A stretch of 64,000 nt of DNA from Isochrysis galbana (taxonomy: Eukaryota > Haptophyta > Isochrysidales > Isochrysidaceae): the NCBI GenBank assembly GCA_018136815.1, contig CM030938.1, positions 2,273,028 through 2,337,027 on the forward strand, in the 5' to 3' direction. A program made the position numbers and the translations under genes. The notes under the pieces were generated by a model that was given only the letters and a program-made list of their open reading frames with translations, was not told the DNA's origin and searched no databases. Shown here piece after piece: positions 55,639-64,000 of this stretch; positions within the stretch are counted from its first letter, which is position 1, and every line of letters starts with the position of its first letter.

Positions 55639-57566
55639 GGTGCGGGACTTCTACCGTCCCCGCTCTGACACTTGTGACTTCCAATACCCCCCCCCTCCTC
55701 CGCGCCAAAAGGCGCGGGACTTCGACCGTCCCCATTGTGACTGCCCCCCCCCCCCCCCCCCCACACACACACTTCACTGGGCTTTTCACAAGACGCCTCC
55801 TGTGAAAAAGGTCACACTGCTTGTGAAAAGATGGGGCCCCCTGACGGTATGATTATTCTCGACCCCCTTCCCCCCGCCACTGAGTCCCCCCCCCCCTGAG
55901 TCCCCGCCCCCCCCTTCCCCCCGCCGCCGAGTCCCCCCCCCCCCCCCCCTCCCCGCCGAGCTCCCCCAACCCCTCGCCTCCCCCTCCCCCTCCTCAGCCG
56001 CCGAGCCGTCCCCCATCCGCCCGCAGCGCAGCGCGCGCAGCAGCAGGTGCAGCGGTGCAGCCGCGCAAGCTCCAAGTTGGCCATGGTGCCCGTGCCGAAG
56101 AGCAACTCCCCACTTGCCACTTGGCCGTGCAGCTCCTCGTGCGCGCGCACGCGCGGCACGTAGCATTCAGTGGGTGCGTGAGTGCGTGGGTGCGTGGGTG
56201 CGTGGGTGCACAGTAGTACACAGCACCGGCAGTGTGGTGTTAACCCGCTGCTGGTACCAACACTTGCAGATTGAGGTGTTAACGCATGTGCCACACCTAG
56301 CCAATGGAGGCGGGTAAACGTGAACCCATACGCCCTGTGAAAAAGGCCACTTCGGCCCACTGCGATGTTGCCTCGGAGAGGGTTGTCCGATGGGCCACTG
56401 GCCAGGGCTCCTCTGCCAGGCATACTTAGGGGTTGGGATGGGCGCGGATGCATCCGCATGGGTCCACTGCCCACTCCCGCGGCGGTCCCGGTGGGGCCCG
56501 TCGCGTTGGCGTTCGTCAAGGGGCCGGCAAATGCCGGCCGCTCTGCAGGAAATGCTCACGCCAGCACGCCAGCTGGTGTGGGGGGGCATCATTTGGTGTG
56601 GAAGGCGCTTCTTTGGCGCCAGTCCTCGTGTCAGGGTCTCAGGTGGCCGCATGCGCCGCGGAAGCACCCTGCCGCGCGCGCCATGTCCCCCACTGCGGGT
56701 CGCGTTGGCAGCGCGCGAAAGGGCGTCTGGAGCCCGACTTCAGATGCCGATAGCGAGCGTGATTTCGTCGCGGTCAGGTGGACCTTCGCGGCGAGTCTGT
56801 CGGGAGTGCTTGTGAGGGCCCCAATCCACCGGGCCCGGCGTCTCAGCTGCCCTGTGAGTCTGTCTGTGTGAATCTGCCCGCGAGTCGTTCAACGTCAATT
56901 TCTGTAGTCTTCAATATTTGTATACAAAAAAATCGAATTTCGCGTCCGAATTCTTAATATTTATGCTAGGGGCCTATTAGATAGTGACCATATTAGCTGC
57001 CTGGGCGCAAAAAATACAGATCAGGGTGCTAATTTGACCTAGTTATGACAAGGTAAAGTCGTTGTCTTTAAGACTACCGGTAGTCTTCGTTGCGCCCCTT
57101 CAACCGCCTACGACGGCTACCCCGACGACACCTACGCCCACGACCTCGCCTCCCCCGATTTCCAGTGGCGCCTTCTCGACGCCGCCGACCCCGCAGGCGT
57201 GGGGGGGGGGGAGAGGGGGCGTGCAGGAGGGGCGTGCAGGGCGTGCGGCGGGGGACGGGGGAAGTAAATTTAGAGGCGGCGCCGGGGGCCGGGGGCGCGC
57301 AGGGTGACTGGCGCGGGGGGAGAGCTATCTATAGTAGTGGTGCGATTCTACTAGTAAAAATGCGTCAAACTACTATAATAGTAGTTAAAATCGCCTTCGG
57401 GGGCTCCGCCCCCGAACCTCCCATTCTGCAAGTGGTGTGCAGAAAGGGGGGCTTTACCGTGTAGTCGGCCATACTGCATACTGGGATGCTGGGATGTAGG
57501 CGATGGCCATCCGATGGCGTGAGTCGGTACCGTGAGTGCGTGGTCCTTTATAGCTAGCGGTAGTAG
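55639..57566. other. GC-rich intergenic DNA
   Basis: 55640-55765 has two copies of GCGGGACTTC(T/G)ACCGTCCCC separated by about 70 bp, and C runs near 55684 and 55744-55762. 55870-55960 is C-rich. 56165-56215 has GTGGGTGC repeats. 56360-56870 has compositional frames only. 57397-57413 is a perfect hairpin, CGGGGGC-TCC-GCCCCCG. No gene recognised. Confidence 0.4.
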
Positions 57567-57588
57567 CCTGAATCTTCAGATTTTTTTT
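57567..57588 (+). mobile_element. LINE family 1 3' tail
   Basis: CCTGAATCTTCAGATTTTTTTT is the family 1 3' terminus with its T tail, in plus orientation. Nothing upstream matches the element, so this is a minimal 5'-truncated insertion or a relic. Confidence 0.5.
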
Positions 57589-57589
57589 A

Positions 57590-57745
57590 AAATCCTAGTG
57601 CTGAAGGACCGTGCCTCAACGGCAACGGAGCTCCTCCCCCGCGATGGGGGTGTGCGCGGTTGGTGCATGGCTCGTCCGGTGTATGTGGCTATGTGGCTAG
57701 GAATGCTAGCTAACAAGACCTTTTACAAGACTACATTTCCAAACG
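57590..57745 (+). repeat. Repeat family P copy upstream of the PqiA gene
   Basis: Matches CTAGTGCTG, GGCAACGGAGC.CCT, CGATGGGGGTGTGCGCGGTT and GGCTCGTCCGGTGTATGTGG, and shares TACAAGACTACATTTC with the copy at 32427-32736. It ends about 55 bp before ATG 57800. Confidence 0.75.
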
Positions 57746-57799
57746 GCTCCCGTGCCTCCGTCGAAAGGTGACGCAGGTTCCATCCGCGACGCAGCGAGA

Positions 57800-60700
57800 A
57801 TGCCGTCGCTCGCCGCCCAGCTGCTCGGGCTGCTCGCGACGGTCGGAGCGGACGACCACGCGTTCTTCGATCTTTCAGCACTCAGCCAGTCCGTCTTACG
57901 GACCGAGAGCCTCGCCCCGCCCACTTTGGTCCTTGAGAGCGGCACGGGCAGCGACAATTCAAGTGTCTTGCCGGTGAGCGCAGAGAGGAGCGGGCTCGAT
58001 GCGCAGACGGGCACAGGAGGACAGCTGAGTTACGCATCTGCGGGACTCTGGGGCCGACCGGCATGCTCGATATTGGCTGCCGGGCTGCCACGCTGGTTGT
58101 GCGGCGTGGTCGCCGAATTACCGCGCGCTGGCGTCATTCTCTCTCCCCATGACGGCGATGAGAGGCTCTCGATCTTGTTTGAGCGGCTCAAGGTGTCCGG
58201 CATCATCGTACATGACGTGTCCTCTGCCAATACTGACGTCTTCCCTGACGGAAATGAGAGCGGCCTTCGCGCTGCACTCTCGGACATTGGGGTTCGAGTA
58301 CACACCGAACGTCTCGTGGTGGCCGCTGACGACTGCTCGTGCTTCTTCACATGTAGGTGCGCATTAGACGATCCGCTGCCTGAGTGGGCGCCGACGATTC
58401 AGATTGATAGGACGGATTGGGATCGCCTGCGAACTCTAGCATTCGCCCCACAGCTAGGTGTCAACATTGGCGTTGAACGTGCTGGTATAAATCTTACTGT
58501 GCGGGCTGCTGAACTACAATCGAGTGGCGAATATCCACCTGGTCTTCGCGTACCTGATCTTATCATTGCACTGCCAGTGGACGGCCTGGCCGTGAGTGCT
58601 TTCCAGCAAGTGATTCCAGGTGCACTGACGCTGAGCGTTGACCTGCAGCCATTCATCCAAGCCATTCTCTTCTTCCTATCAAATGTTTTGCTGCCGGCCG
58701 TCTCGGCCGGCGTCGCACAGGCCGTCCTTCATGAGAGTGATGATCTGGCTGGCTGGGCACGAAAAGAGCTTCGCCGTCTAAGAGCAAATGTGCTGAGGCT
58801 GCCGGAGCCTCCCTCCCCATACTTGGTAATACATACTGTGCAGTGGCCCCAATATCGCTTGCTGTCCATGCTAAACTCACGCACCGCGCCAGGGAGCCTT
58901 GGCGTTCTCCCCTTGGCTCGCTTGGCTTCGAGGAAGTTGCTCAAGGATGGACGTCTTTCATTCCAACACCTAGGCGGCATTCCAATCATGCACCACATTC
59001 CCTCCATTCAGCTCGAATATGCGGGGATTCTACTTGAGCCTGCTTCCATCGTTGTTTCTGGCCTCCACACTCTCAGCATGCTCCGTCTATTCCAACCGAT
59101 CGAGGGGGAATCGTCCACACTCTTGTTCGGAGCTGCGCTTGGCCACCTAGAAGTCTCTGTGCGCTTGAACATCACGCTGAGTCTACCTTCCTTTGTCGGA
59201 TCGCATAGCTCAACCGATGATGTTGCCAACTTCGACCAGACGCCACTTTTGTATCATGCGCAGAACCTTCCTCTCGAGCAGCAGGTCAAGGTTACGTTGG
59301 GATTCGCTAATCTCTCCACATCTGCCTTGGTCTTCGCGCCGATCTCACGACGCGAGCTAGACCATACAAACTGGCTCTACCTGCCGCTGAGCTGCTGGCT
59401 ACACCCTCTCCGACATTTTGCCTTTCGCCAGCTCGGGTTGCAGCTAATGCCGACTCAAATCTTGGTCGAATCGGACAATCACGACCAAGCCTACCGACAT
59501 GAGCTTGAACACCATTTGTATCAGCTTGTTTCGGATGCAATCGAATTTTTTGAGGAGAGCTACGTTCGGAGGTACAGCAGCCTCACCCCAGAGGTGATTG
59601 ACCTCATTTTTGGGGGGCCACTGATGCGCTGGCTCAACGGAGCGTTTCCAGCGATGGTCGCCGATCTCACGACGATTTGTGGAGACTACCTCGCCCCGAC
59701 TATGCGTGCTCAACCTGTGAATTGGTGCAAGGCACCCGTGGTGAAGACAGTATCGGAGCAACTCACAACGGATTTGGCAAATGTCGTGCTCAACGCATTG
59801 GGACTGGTCGACGCGACGTACCCAGGTGACTTCATCTCGATACCGCTCGATGGTGTATGGCTCGGCCCCGTGCAGATCGTAATCTCAGAAGTTCACGTGC
59901 AGAACTTAGATCGCCTCTTGACCTTGGAGGTTTTCCAGTCCGATTGTGAGCAGCCGCAAACATTGCGCAACACCATTGGTCTGGGCGAAAGTGGATCACC
60001 GCTGCGCCTCTCCTTCAGCCTCGGTGTGCAGCTTGGATGTCTGAGTGACGGCGATCGCTTCGGCGGTCACGGCTGCGAATGGCACTCATTCGATGTCACA
60101 CTCTCTCTCGCATCTCTACTTGTGCACATCGACATGAACGTCTCTCTCATGCAACCATACCAGCTGCCTCAGACCGTCAATGAGTCTCTATATTGTGCCT
60201 TGCTACCATTCGAGGAAGTGCGTCTACTTCCCTCGACTGGCATTGAGGCTGCAAATTGGTCCGATGTACTGCTCGAAGTTGAAGTTCGAGCGAAGGGGCA
60301 CTTCGCCAGCGCGACCCTTCCGACAAGCTGGGTTTATTGGCTCGTTGCCTCGCTTTTGCCAGGCACTCTCAACTTGGCAAATGACCTCATGGAAGATGGT
60401 TTGGATGTTGCTGCGGACGCGTGCGCCTCTCGTTCGCGAGAGATGCGGTCTGATGAACCCGAAGACAAGGAATCGGCAAAAGCCTTCATTCTTCTCATCA
60501 TTTACGGCATGGTAGTGATAATATCTAGCGCGGTCATCGGCGCGACATACTGTTGTCGAGCGAAGGCCTCCGGGGGAGGTCAACAACAAATCATGATTGT
60601 ATCTCTTGCCGCCGAGCAGCCAATGTGGCAAGCATTGCTCATAACGGTCTTGTGCATCGCCGTCATGGGGATGTTCGTAATTTCCCAGGCTACTGGTACA

Positions 60701-62611
60701 CTAGGCAATCTTTTCATTCACGTGGCCGTTGCGGGTGATCAGTTGCCTGTCGTGAATGGTTTCAACATCACAGTTGCCGACACCGTGCTCGAAATCTGGT
60801 CGTCGGGTTCTCCGCCTCTAGCTATGCTCGTGGGCGGGATGTCTGGGACGTGGCCGTACGTGAAGATGATACTAGCACTTTTTGCGCTTTGGGCCCCACC
60901 GACAATCTTACGAGTCGGCAGGCGTGGCGCCTACCTTTTCTTCATGGATGCTTTCGGCAAGTGGAGTTTTTTTGACGTCCTTCTCGTGCACTTGCTCATG
61001 TCGGGCTTCAAGCTGCATTTCAATGTGCCATCTCTCGCTGAGGTACCCGTGGATGAATGTGGCGCGCAATTGTCATTAGTTGAGGTCAAGACCGAGGTGG
61101 CGCCTCTTGAGAAGGTAACGCCGCTTCACGATGCCCGATGCTACATTCGCGGGTGCGATTCCTTTTCATGCATCTCGGGCCTATCACGCATGGACCAAAC
61201 TTTGTATTCCTCCGTCCCGCCGCAGGCGACTCTCTTCATCATCGCCCTCCTCATCTCGCTTGTGCTCACGAACATCATCAACCATTGGCATCAAACGTCA
61301 ACCTTGAATTCCCATCGCAATTTTACGGCACAGTTGAACGCCGCGCAAGTGGCTCGAGTGGTTCGCGAATCGGTAGACAGCCGTGACTTGCACGCGGATG
61401 ACGACGATGACGGTGTTGGGGATGCTACGCCTCCGAGTCTATCCACGAGGGCGCCAGGCAAGCTACGCCATTCGTTGGCGCAGCTTTCATCCGTTTCCTT
61501 AGCGAGACAAGCCACCCAAGAGCAGCGTGAGACTTTAGCACACACAGGCAAGTCGCCGATCAAAGGCATATCTACCCAAAGACTTGAGTTGAAGTCACAA
61601 TACATATCGCTTGTCAAGTGGTGTATAGTATTTGCGATGATGTTGACGGTCGCGGCCTTTTTCACGGAATCGTTTGCCATCACCGTGGAGGGATTGGTTG
61701 GCAATCTCATCGCCTCTCAGCCTGGACAATCGGCCCGACGGGGGTTCTCGTTCTTCACCATGGGCAACGACCTGGGCACTTCAGCACCCAGCACTGGCTG
61801 GTTCGTACAGCAATATCATCGTTTGCTTTTTTTCATGCTGGTTTTTATTATGCCTATGATTTGGCTCGCCCTATGCTTGGTCATCTGGCTAGTTCCTCTA
61901 GAGCCGCACACATCACACACCTTTGGTTTGCTTGCACAAGTCGCGTACTGCTACACTGGAATGGATGTCCTCGTGATTGTCATTCTCGCCACGATCTTCC
62001 AGCTAGGTGCGGCAGTGGAGTTCCAATTCTCTTCAATGACGGGGATTGTCGATGGTCTTATCGCAACTTATTTCGCGGATTTAGTGCCCGCGACCTCTCT
62101 CACAGCTGTCCACACGACCATCTCACTTGGTGCCGCTTTTCAAATCGGCATTGGCCTCGTCATCGCAGCCGCCCTCTTAGGAACCGCTGCCGGGTGGATG
62201 GTGATGTACACACACCAACGAATGCTTCATGAGGAGATGTATATCTTTCCCGTGCAACCTCTTCAAGTCCTACAACGCAAGTCACGAGAGGTGCGTCTCC
62301 TAGCCCTTGGAGCGGCCGCCATCGGGGGTGCACATTCTGCGACATCACACCTGCCGGCATCTTCCTCGCTCGGCGGAATTCCAACGGCTAGACGGGGAAA
62401 GACAATTGGGCATGCTCCCCAGAGGAACATCGACGGCCACGGGATGGCCGCTCGGTACACCATGGGTTGGGCACGGGATCTCGTCACCTCCTTATCATTT
62501 GGGACTCAAAGTCGCTCAAGGACTGACCCGAATGGCTCATCACGAATGGACCCTCCCGTGTACGGTGACGTGCACACACCGACAAGGTTTGACCGAGTGA
62601 GTCTACTATGA
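57800..62611 (+). CDS. Large PqiA-domain membrane protein
   Basis: Single exon, 1603 residues. ATG 57800 starts a signal-like sequence (MPSLAAQLLGLLATVGA); an open frame extends upstream but lacks ATG. Residues 20-880 are a long non-cytosolic region with amphipathic beta-rich stretches (ITLSLPSFVG, LRLSFSLGVQLGC, SFDVTLSLASLLVHIDM). A span near 894 (AFILLIIYGMVVIISSAVIG) is followed by two PqiA-like modules. The first (about 935-1170) has GGMSGTWPYVKMILALFALW and FGKWSFFDVLLVHLL. The second (about 1268-1478) has FVQQYHRLLFFMLVFIMPMI and YCYTGMDVLVIVILATIF. Bacterial PqiA works with MCE-type PqiB in lipid transport; a lipid-transfer role here is inference. The C-terminus is basic and cytosolic. 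Confidence 0.8.
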   Translation: MPSLAAQLLGLLATVGADDHAFFDLSALSQSVLRTESLAPPTLVLESGTGSDNSSVLPVSAERSGLDAQTGTGGQLSYASAGLWGRPACSILAAGLPRWLCGVVAELPRAGVILSPHDGDERLSILFERLKVSGIIVHDVSSANTDVFPDGNESGLRAALSDIGVRVHTERLVVAADDCSCFFTCRCALDDPLPEWAPTIQIDRTDWDRLRTLAFAPQLGVNIGVERAGINLTVRAAELQSSGEYPPGLRVPDLIIALPVDGLAVSAFQQVIPGALTLSVDLQPFIQAILFFLSNVLLPAVSAGVAQAVLHESDDLAGWARKELRRLRANVLRLPEPPSPYLVIHTVQWPQYRLLSMLNSRTAPGSLGVLPLARLASRKLLKDGRLSFQHLGGIPIMHHIPSIQLEYAGILLEPASIVVSGLHTLSMLRLFQPIEGESSTLLFGAALGHLEVSVRLNITLSLPSFVGSHSSTDDVANFDQTPLLYHAQNLPLEQQVKVTLGFANLSTSALVFAPISRRELDHTNWLYLPLSCWLHPLRHFAFRQLGLQLMPTQILVESDNHDQAYRHELEHHLYQLVSDAIEFFEESYVRRYSSLTPEVIDLIFGGPLMRWLNGAFPAMVADLTTICGDYLAPTMRAQPVNWCKAPVVKTVSEQLTTDLANVVLNALGLVDATYPGDFISIPLDGVWLGPVQIVISEVHVQNLDRLLTLEVFQSDCEQPQTLRNTIGLGESGSPLRLSFSLGVQLGCLSDGDRFGGHGCEWHSFDVTLSLASLLVHIDMNVSLMQPYQLPQTVNESLYCALLPFEEVRLLPSTGIEAANWSDVLLEVEVRAKGHFASATLPTSWVYWLVASLLPGTLNLANDLMEDGLDVAADACASRSREMRSDEPEDKESAKAFILLIIYGMVVIISSAVIGATYCCRAKASGGGQQQIMIVSLAAEQPMWQALLITVLCIAVMGMFVISQATGTLGNLFIHVAVAGDQLPVVNGFNITVADTVLEIWSSGSPPLAMLVGGMSGTWPYVKMILALFALWAPPTILRVGRRGAYLFFMDAFGKWSFFDVLLVHLLMSGFKLHFNVPSLAEVPVDECGAQLSLVEVKTEVAPLEKVTPLHDARCYIRGCDSFSCISGLSRMDQTLYSSVPPQATLFIIALLISLVLTNIINHWHQTSTLNSHRNFTAQLNAAQVARVVRESVDSRDLHADDDDDGVGDATPPSLSTRAPGKLRHSLAQLSSVSLARQATQEQRETLAHTGKSPIKGISTQRLELKSQYISLVKWCIVFAMMLTVAAFFTESFAITVEGLVGNLIASQPGQSARRGFSFFTMGNDLGTSAPSTGWFVQQYHRLLFFMLVFIMPMIWLALCLVIWLVPLEPHTSHTFGLLAQVAYCYTGMDVLVIVILATIFQLGAAVEFQFSSMTGIVDGLIATYFADLVPATSLTAVHTTISLGAAFQIGIGLVIAAALLGTAAGWMVMYTHQRMLHEEMYIFPVQPLQVLQRKSREVRLLALGAAAIGGAHSATSHLPASSSLGGIPTARRGKTIGHAPQRNIDGHGMAARYTMGWARDLVTSLSFGTQSRSRTDPNGSSRMDPPVYGDVHTPTRFDRVSLL

Positions 62612-62774
62612 GAGCATGCAAGTGGGTAGGTATCTAAATCTAGATCAAGGCGAATCTTGATAAGGCGGTCAAACAGTGATTTATAACTACCTATATGTGT
62701 GGGGGGGGGGCTGCATTTTTTGACCGTCCTCCAAAGCCCAAGATAAATAAACCTTTTAATGCCAAGTGGCGAAG
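62612..62774. other. 3' flank of the PqiA gene
   Basis: Contains GGCGGTCAAACAG..ATTTATAACT, shared with 14785-14810, and a G10 run. Nothing else. Confidence 0.4.
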
Positions 62775-63244
62775 TGAGAAGCGCAAGGCTTCATGCAAGG
62801 CTTCATGTGTGTCGTGAACACAAGGCCTAGCTATGGCTAAGTGGTGTGCAAAACATTTGTTCTTGTTGGGGTTTTGTTTTTGTGTCGGTTACGTGATCGG
62901 CGGTTGAGTCGTTTGAACGTGGTTGAGTCGTTTGAACGGACATCGGACCGTGCAAGGGTAGAGACCCCTAAGAGACAAGTAACAAGACAGCTTTCGCCAC
63001 TCATCTGGTACGCACCGCCAAGTTCCTTGCACTTGTGCGCCCCCAAGCCGGTGCACCCCTTGGATGACGTCGTAGAACACGTCCACGTACTTGTAGCCCG
63101 TGAGCACGCTGCGGCAAGGCATAGTGAGGATGTCGTTGGTGATGACGTCCCCGACGGCGCTTGTCATCCATTGAGAAGCGCAAGGCTTCATGCAAGGCTT
63201 CATGCAAGGCCTAATGTGCGTCGTGAACCCAAGGCCTAGCTATG
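62775..63244. repeat. 60-70 bp direct repeat flanking a Copia integrase piece
   Basis: TGAGAAGCGCAAGGCTTCAT...CCTAGCTATG occurs at 62775-62834 and, with an extra GCAAGGCTTCAT unit, at 63172-63244. The integrase fragment lies between them. Confidence 0.75.
62960..63165 (-). pseudogene. Copia-type integrase fragment
   Basis: The minus strand encodes VGDVITNDILTMPCRSVLTG and YKYVDVFYDVIQGVHRLG, matching the start of the rve integrase core (first catalytic Asp block and the G.RY.L.F.D block). Truncated on both sides. Confidence 0.5.
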
Positions 63245-63718
63245 ACGCCAACAAGGACAAGGAAGCCACCCAGGTGGAACTCAACAAGGCATATGACCTC
63301 CTCATCATGTGCATCAAGGATGACAAGCTTGTGGCCACCTTGGATGTGCTCTACACGGATGAGGAGGAAGAGAAGTACGACGGCCACCGTGCGTTCAAAC
63401 ACATCGACGAGTTGCACGTGGCGGTCAACACCGAAGACAAGGCTGAAGACAAGAAGATGGAGTATGACACACTCAAGATGACCAACCTCCAGGAGTTCCC
63501 CTCAAGGGAGGAGGTCACCAACCGCTTTGACAACATGTTTGGCATCTTCCAAGGACTCAAGGGCACCGCGCGCGAAGTCTCCGTCGCCGAGTTGTGCCTC
63601 GACATGAAAGCGAGCTTCATTGGATGTGGAGAAGGAGTCCTTCGTGAAGTGGACAAGGCATGGGGCTCCTTGGAAGTTGAGCACCGCAAGAGGCCTGATA
63701 TGGTGCACAAGAACCTTA
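63241..63718 (+). pseudogene. Copia-type gag fragment
   Basis: Frame NKAYDLLIMCIKDDKLVATL ... NRFDNMFGIFQGLKGTAREV resembles the UBN2-type gag of Copia elements. The open frame runs on to 63765, but its last 15 or so codons are antisense to the RT piece. Start and finger are missing. Confidence 0.5.
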
Positions 63719-64000
63719 TGGACAACTTGACCCACCAATTGCGGCCGGACTGCACCAAGCCATAGAGCGATTGCCCTAAGAGGGCTGCTAGTTCTTGTCC
63801 TTGTTCATCGTACTTGCGGTAGTTCTTGGGCATGCGTACCCAAACGCGCTCGTTGGGGGGCAACTCGCTCTGCGTGTACGCGGAGATGGCGTCGGCGGCG
63901 CCCTTGTACGTGCACATGATGACGGAGATGACGCAGAACAGTCGAAAGCCGCCATGGGAGATGGTTGGCGAGTACGAGAGGTTGGGTGCTCCGACTTGAA
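63719..64000 (-). pseudogene. Copia-type reverse-transcriptase fragment
   Basis: The minus strand encodes PTISHGGFRLFCVISVIMC, ISAYTQSELPPNERVWVRMP and LLGQSLYGLVQSGRNWWVKL, the RVT_2 blocks up to GLxQSGR. It runs off the window edge. Its orientation is opposite to the neighbouring gag piece, so the element has been rearranged. Confidence 0.6.

Noticed and set aside
56365-56871. Overlapping plus-strand frames of 168 and 141 residues
   Set aside because: GC-rich DNA with several frames open at once and no conserved motif; expected by composition.
57040-57075. rRNA-like phrase (ATGACAAGGTAAAGTCG)
   Set aside because: Similarity to the end of 18S rRNA is a few bases only and the surroundings do not match.
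63719-63765. C-terminus of the gag-like ORF
   Set aside because: These codons are the complement of the RT motif GLVQSGRNWW and so belong to the minus-strand piece.

Overview
This is eukaryotic nuclear DNA: GC-rich, with spliceosomal introns, genes on both strands and many retroelement fragments. A thylakoid-type fibrillin, a putative plastid-targeted membrane protein, very frequent weak donors (GTG-type, one GC-AG) and long C homopolymers point to a photosynthetic protist with a secondary red-type plastid. A haptophyte is my best guess, but the window alone cannot prove it.

Layout. 1-2667 holds an M32 carboxypeptidase (first exon outside the window), followed by an M13 neprilysin/PepO-type peptidase (4415-8722). 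9.0-12.9 kb is repeats and head-to-head LINE fragments. A 14-3-3 gene (12968-13935, minus) follows, then homopolymer and purine-rich DNA to 18.5 kb. 18588-21521 encodes a 977-aa protein joining a PhyH-like 2-oxoglutarate dioxygenase, a second dioxygenase N-half, a chromodomain, a CpG-type CXXC finger and a Gln-rich tail. A coactosin-like ADF-H gene lies at 23037-24442 and an NRF-6-type acyltransferase-3 at 25941-28613. 28.8-31.2 kb is nested LINE and repeat DNA. A fibrillin gene (31435-32389, minus) comes next. At 33.7-36.0 kb is a LINE copy with an inverted 5' part. RPAP1 spans 36368-41977. A LINE copy with a perfect 16-bp target-site duplication sits at 42745-44479. An NDUFB8-like complex I subunit (45480-46420), a hAT fragment, a ShKT/prolyl-4-hydroxylase gene (48755-50616), more repeats, a small putative plastid membrane protein (54493-55038, minus) and a 1603-aa PqiA-domain membrane protein (57800-62611) follow. 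The window ends in scrambled Copia pieces.

The genes are unrelated housekeeping genes and form no operon or pathway. The most unusual features are: (1) the dioxygenase-chromo-CXXC fusion, which looks like a chromatin modifier aimed at unmethylated CpG; (2) a dispersed repeat whose four visible copies each sit immediately upstream of a start codon; (3) LINE families whose 3' ends carry oligo(T) instead of oligo(A), with one copy proven by its target-site duplication; (4) a twin-priming-like inverted LINE. Exon coordinates were derived by hand from reading frames, family similarity and splice sites; they are consistent in phase but have no transcript support.
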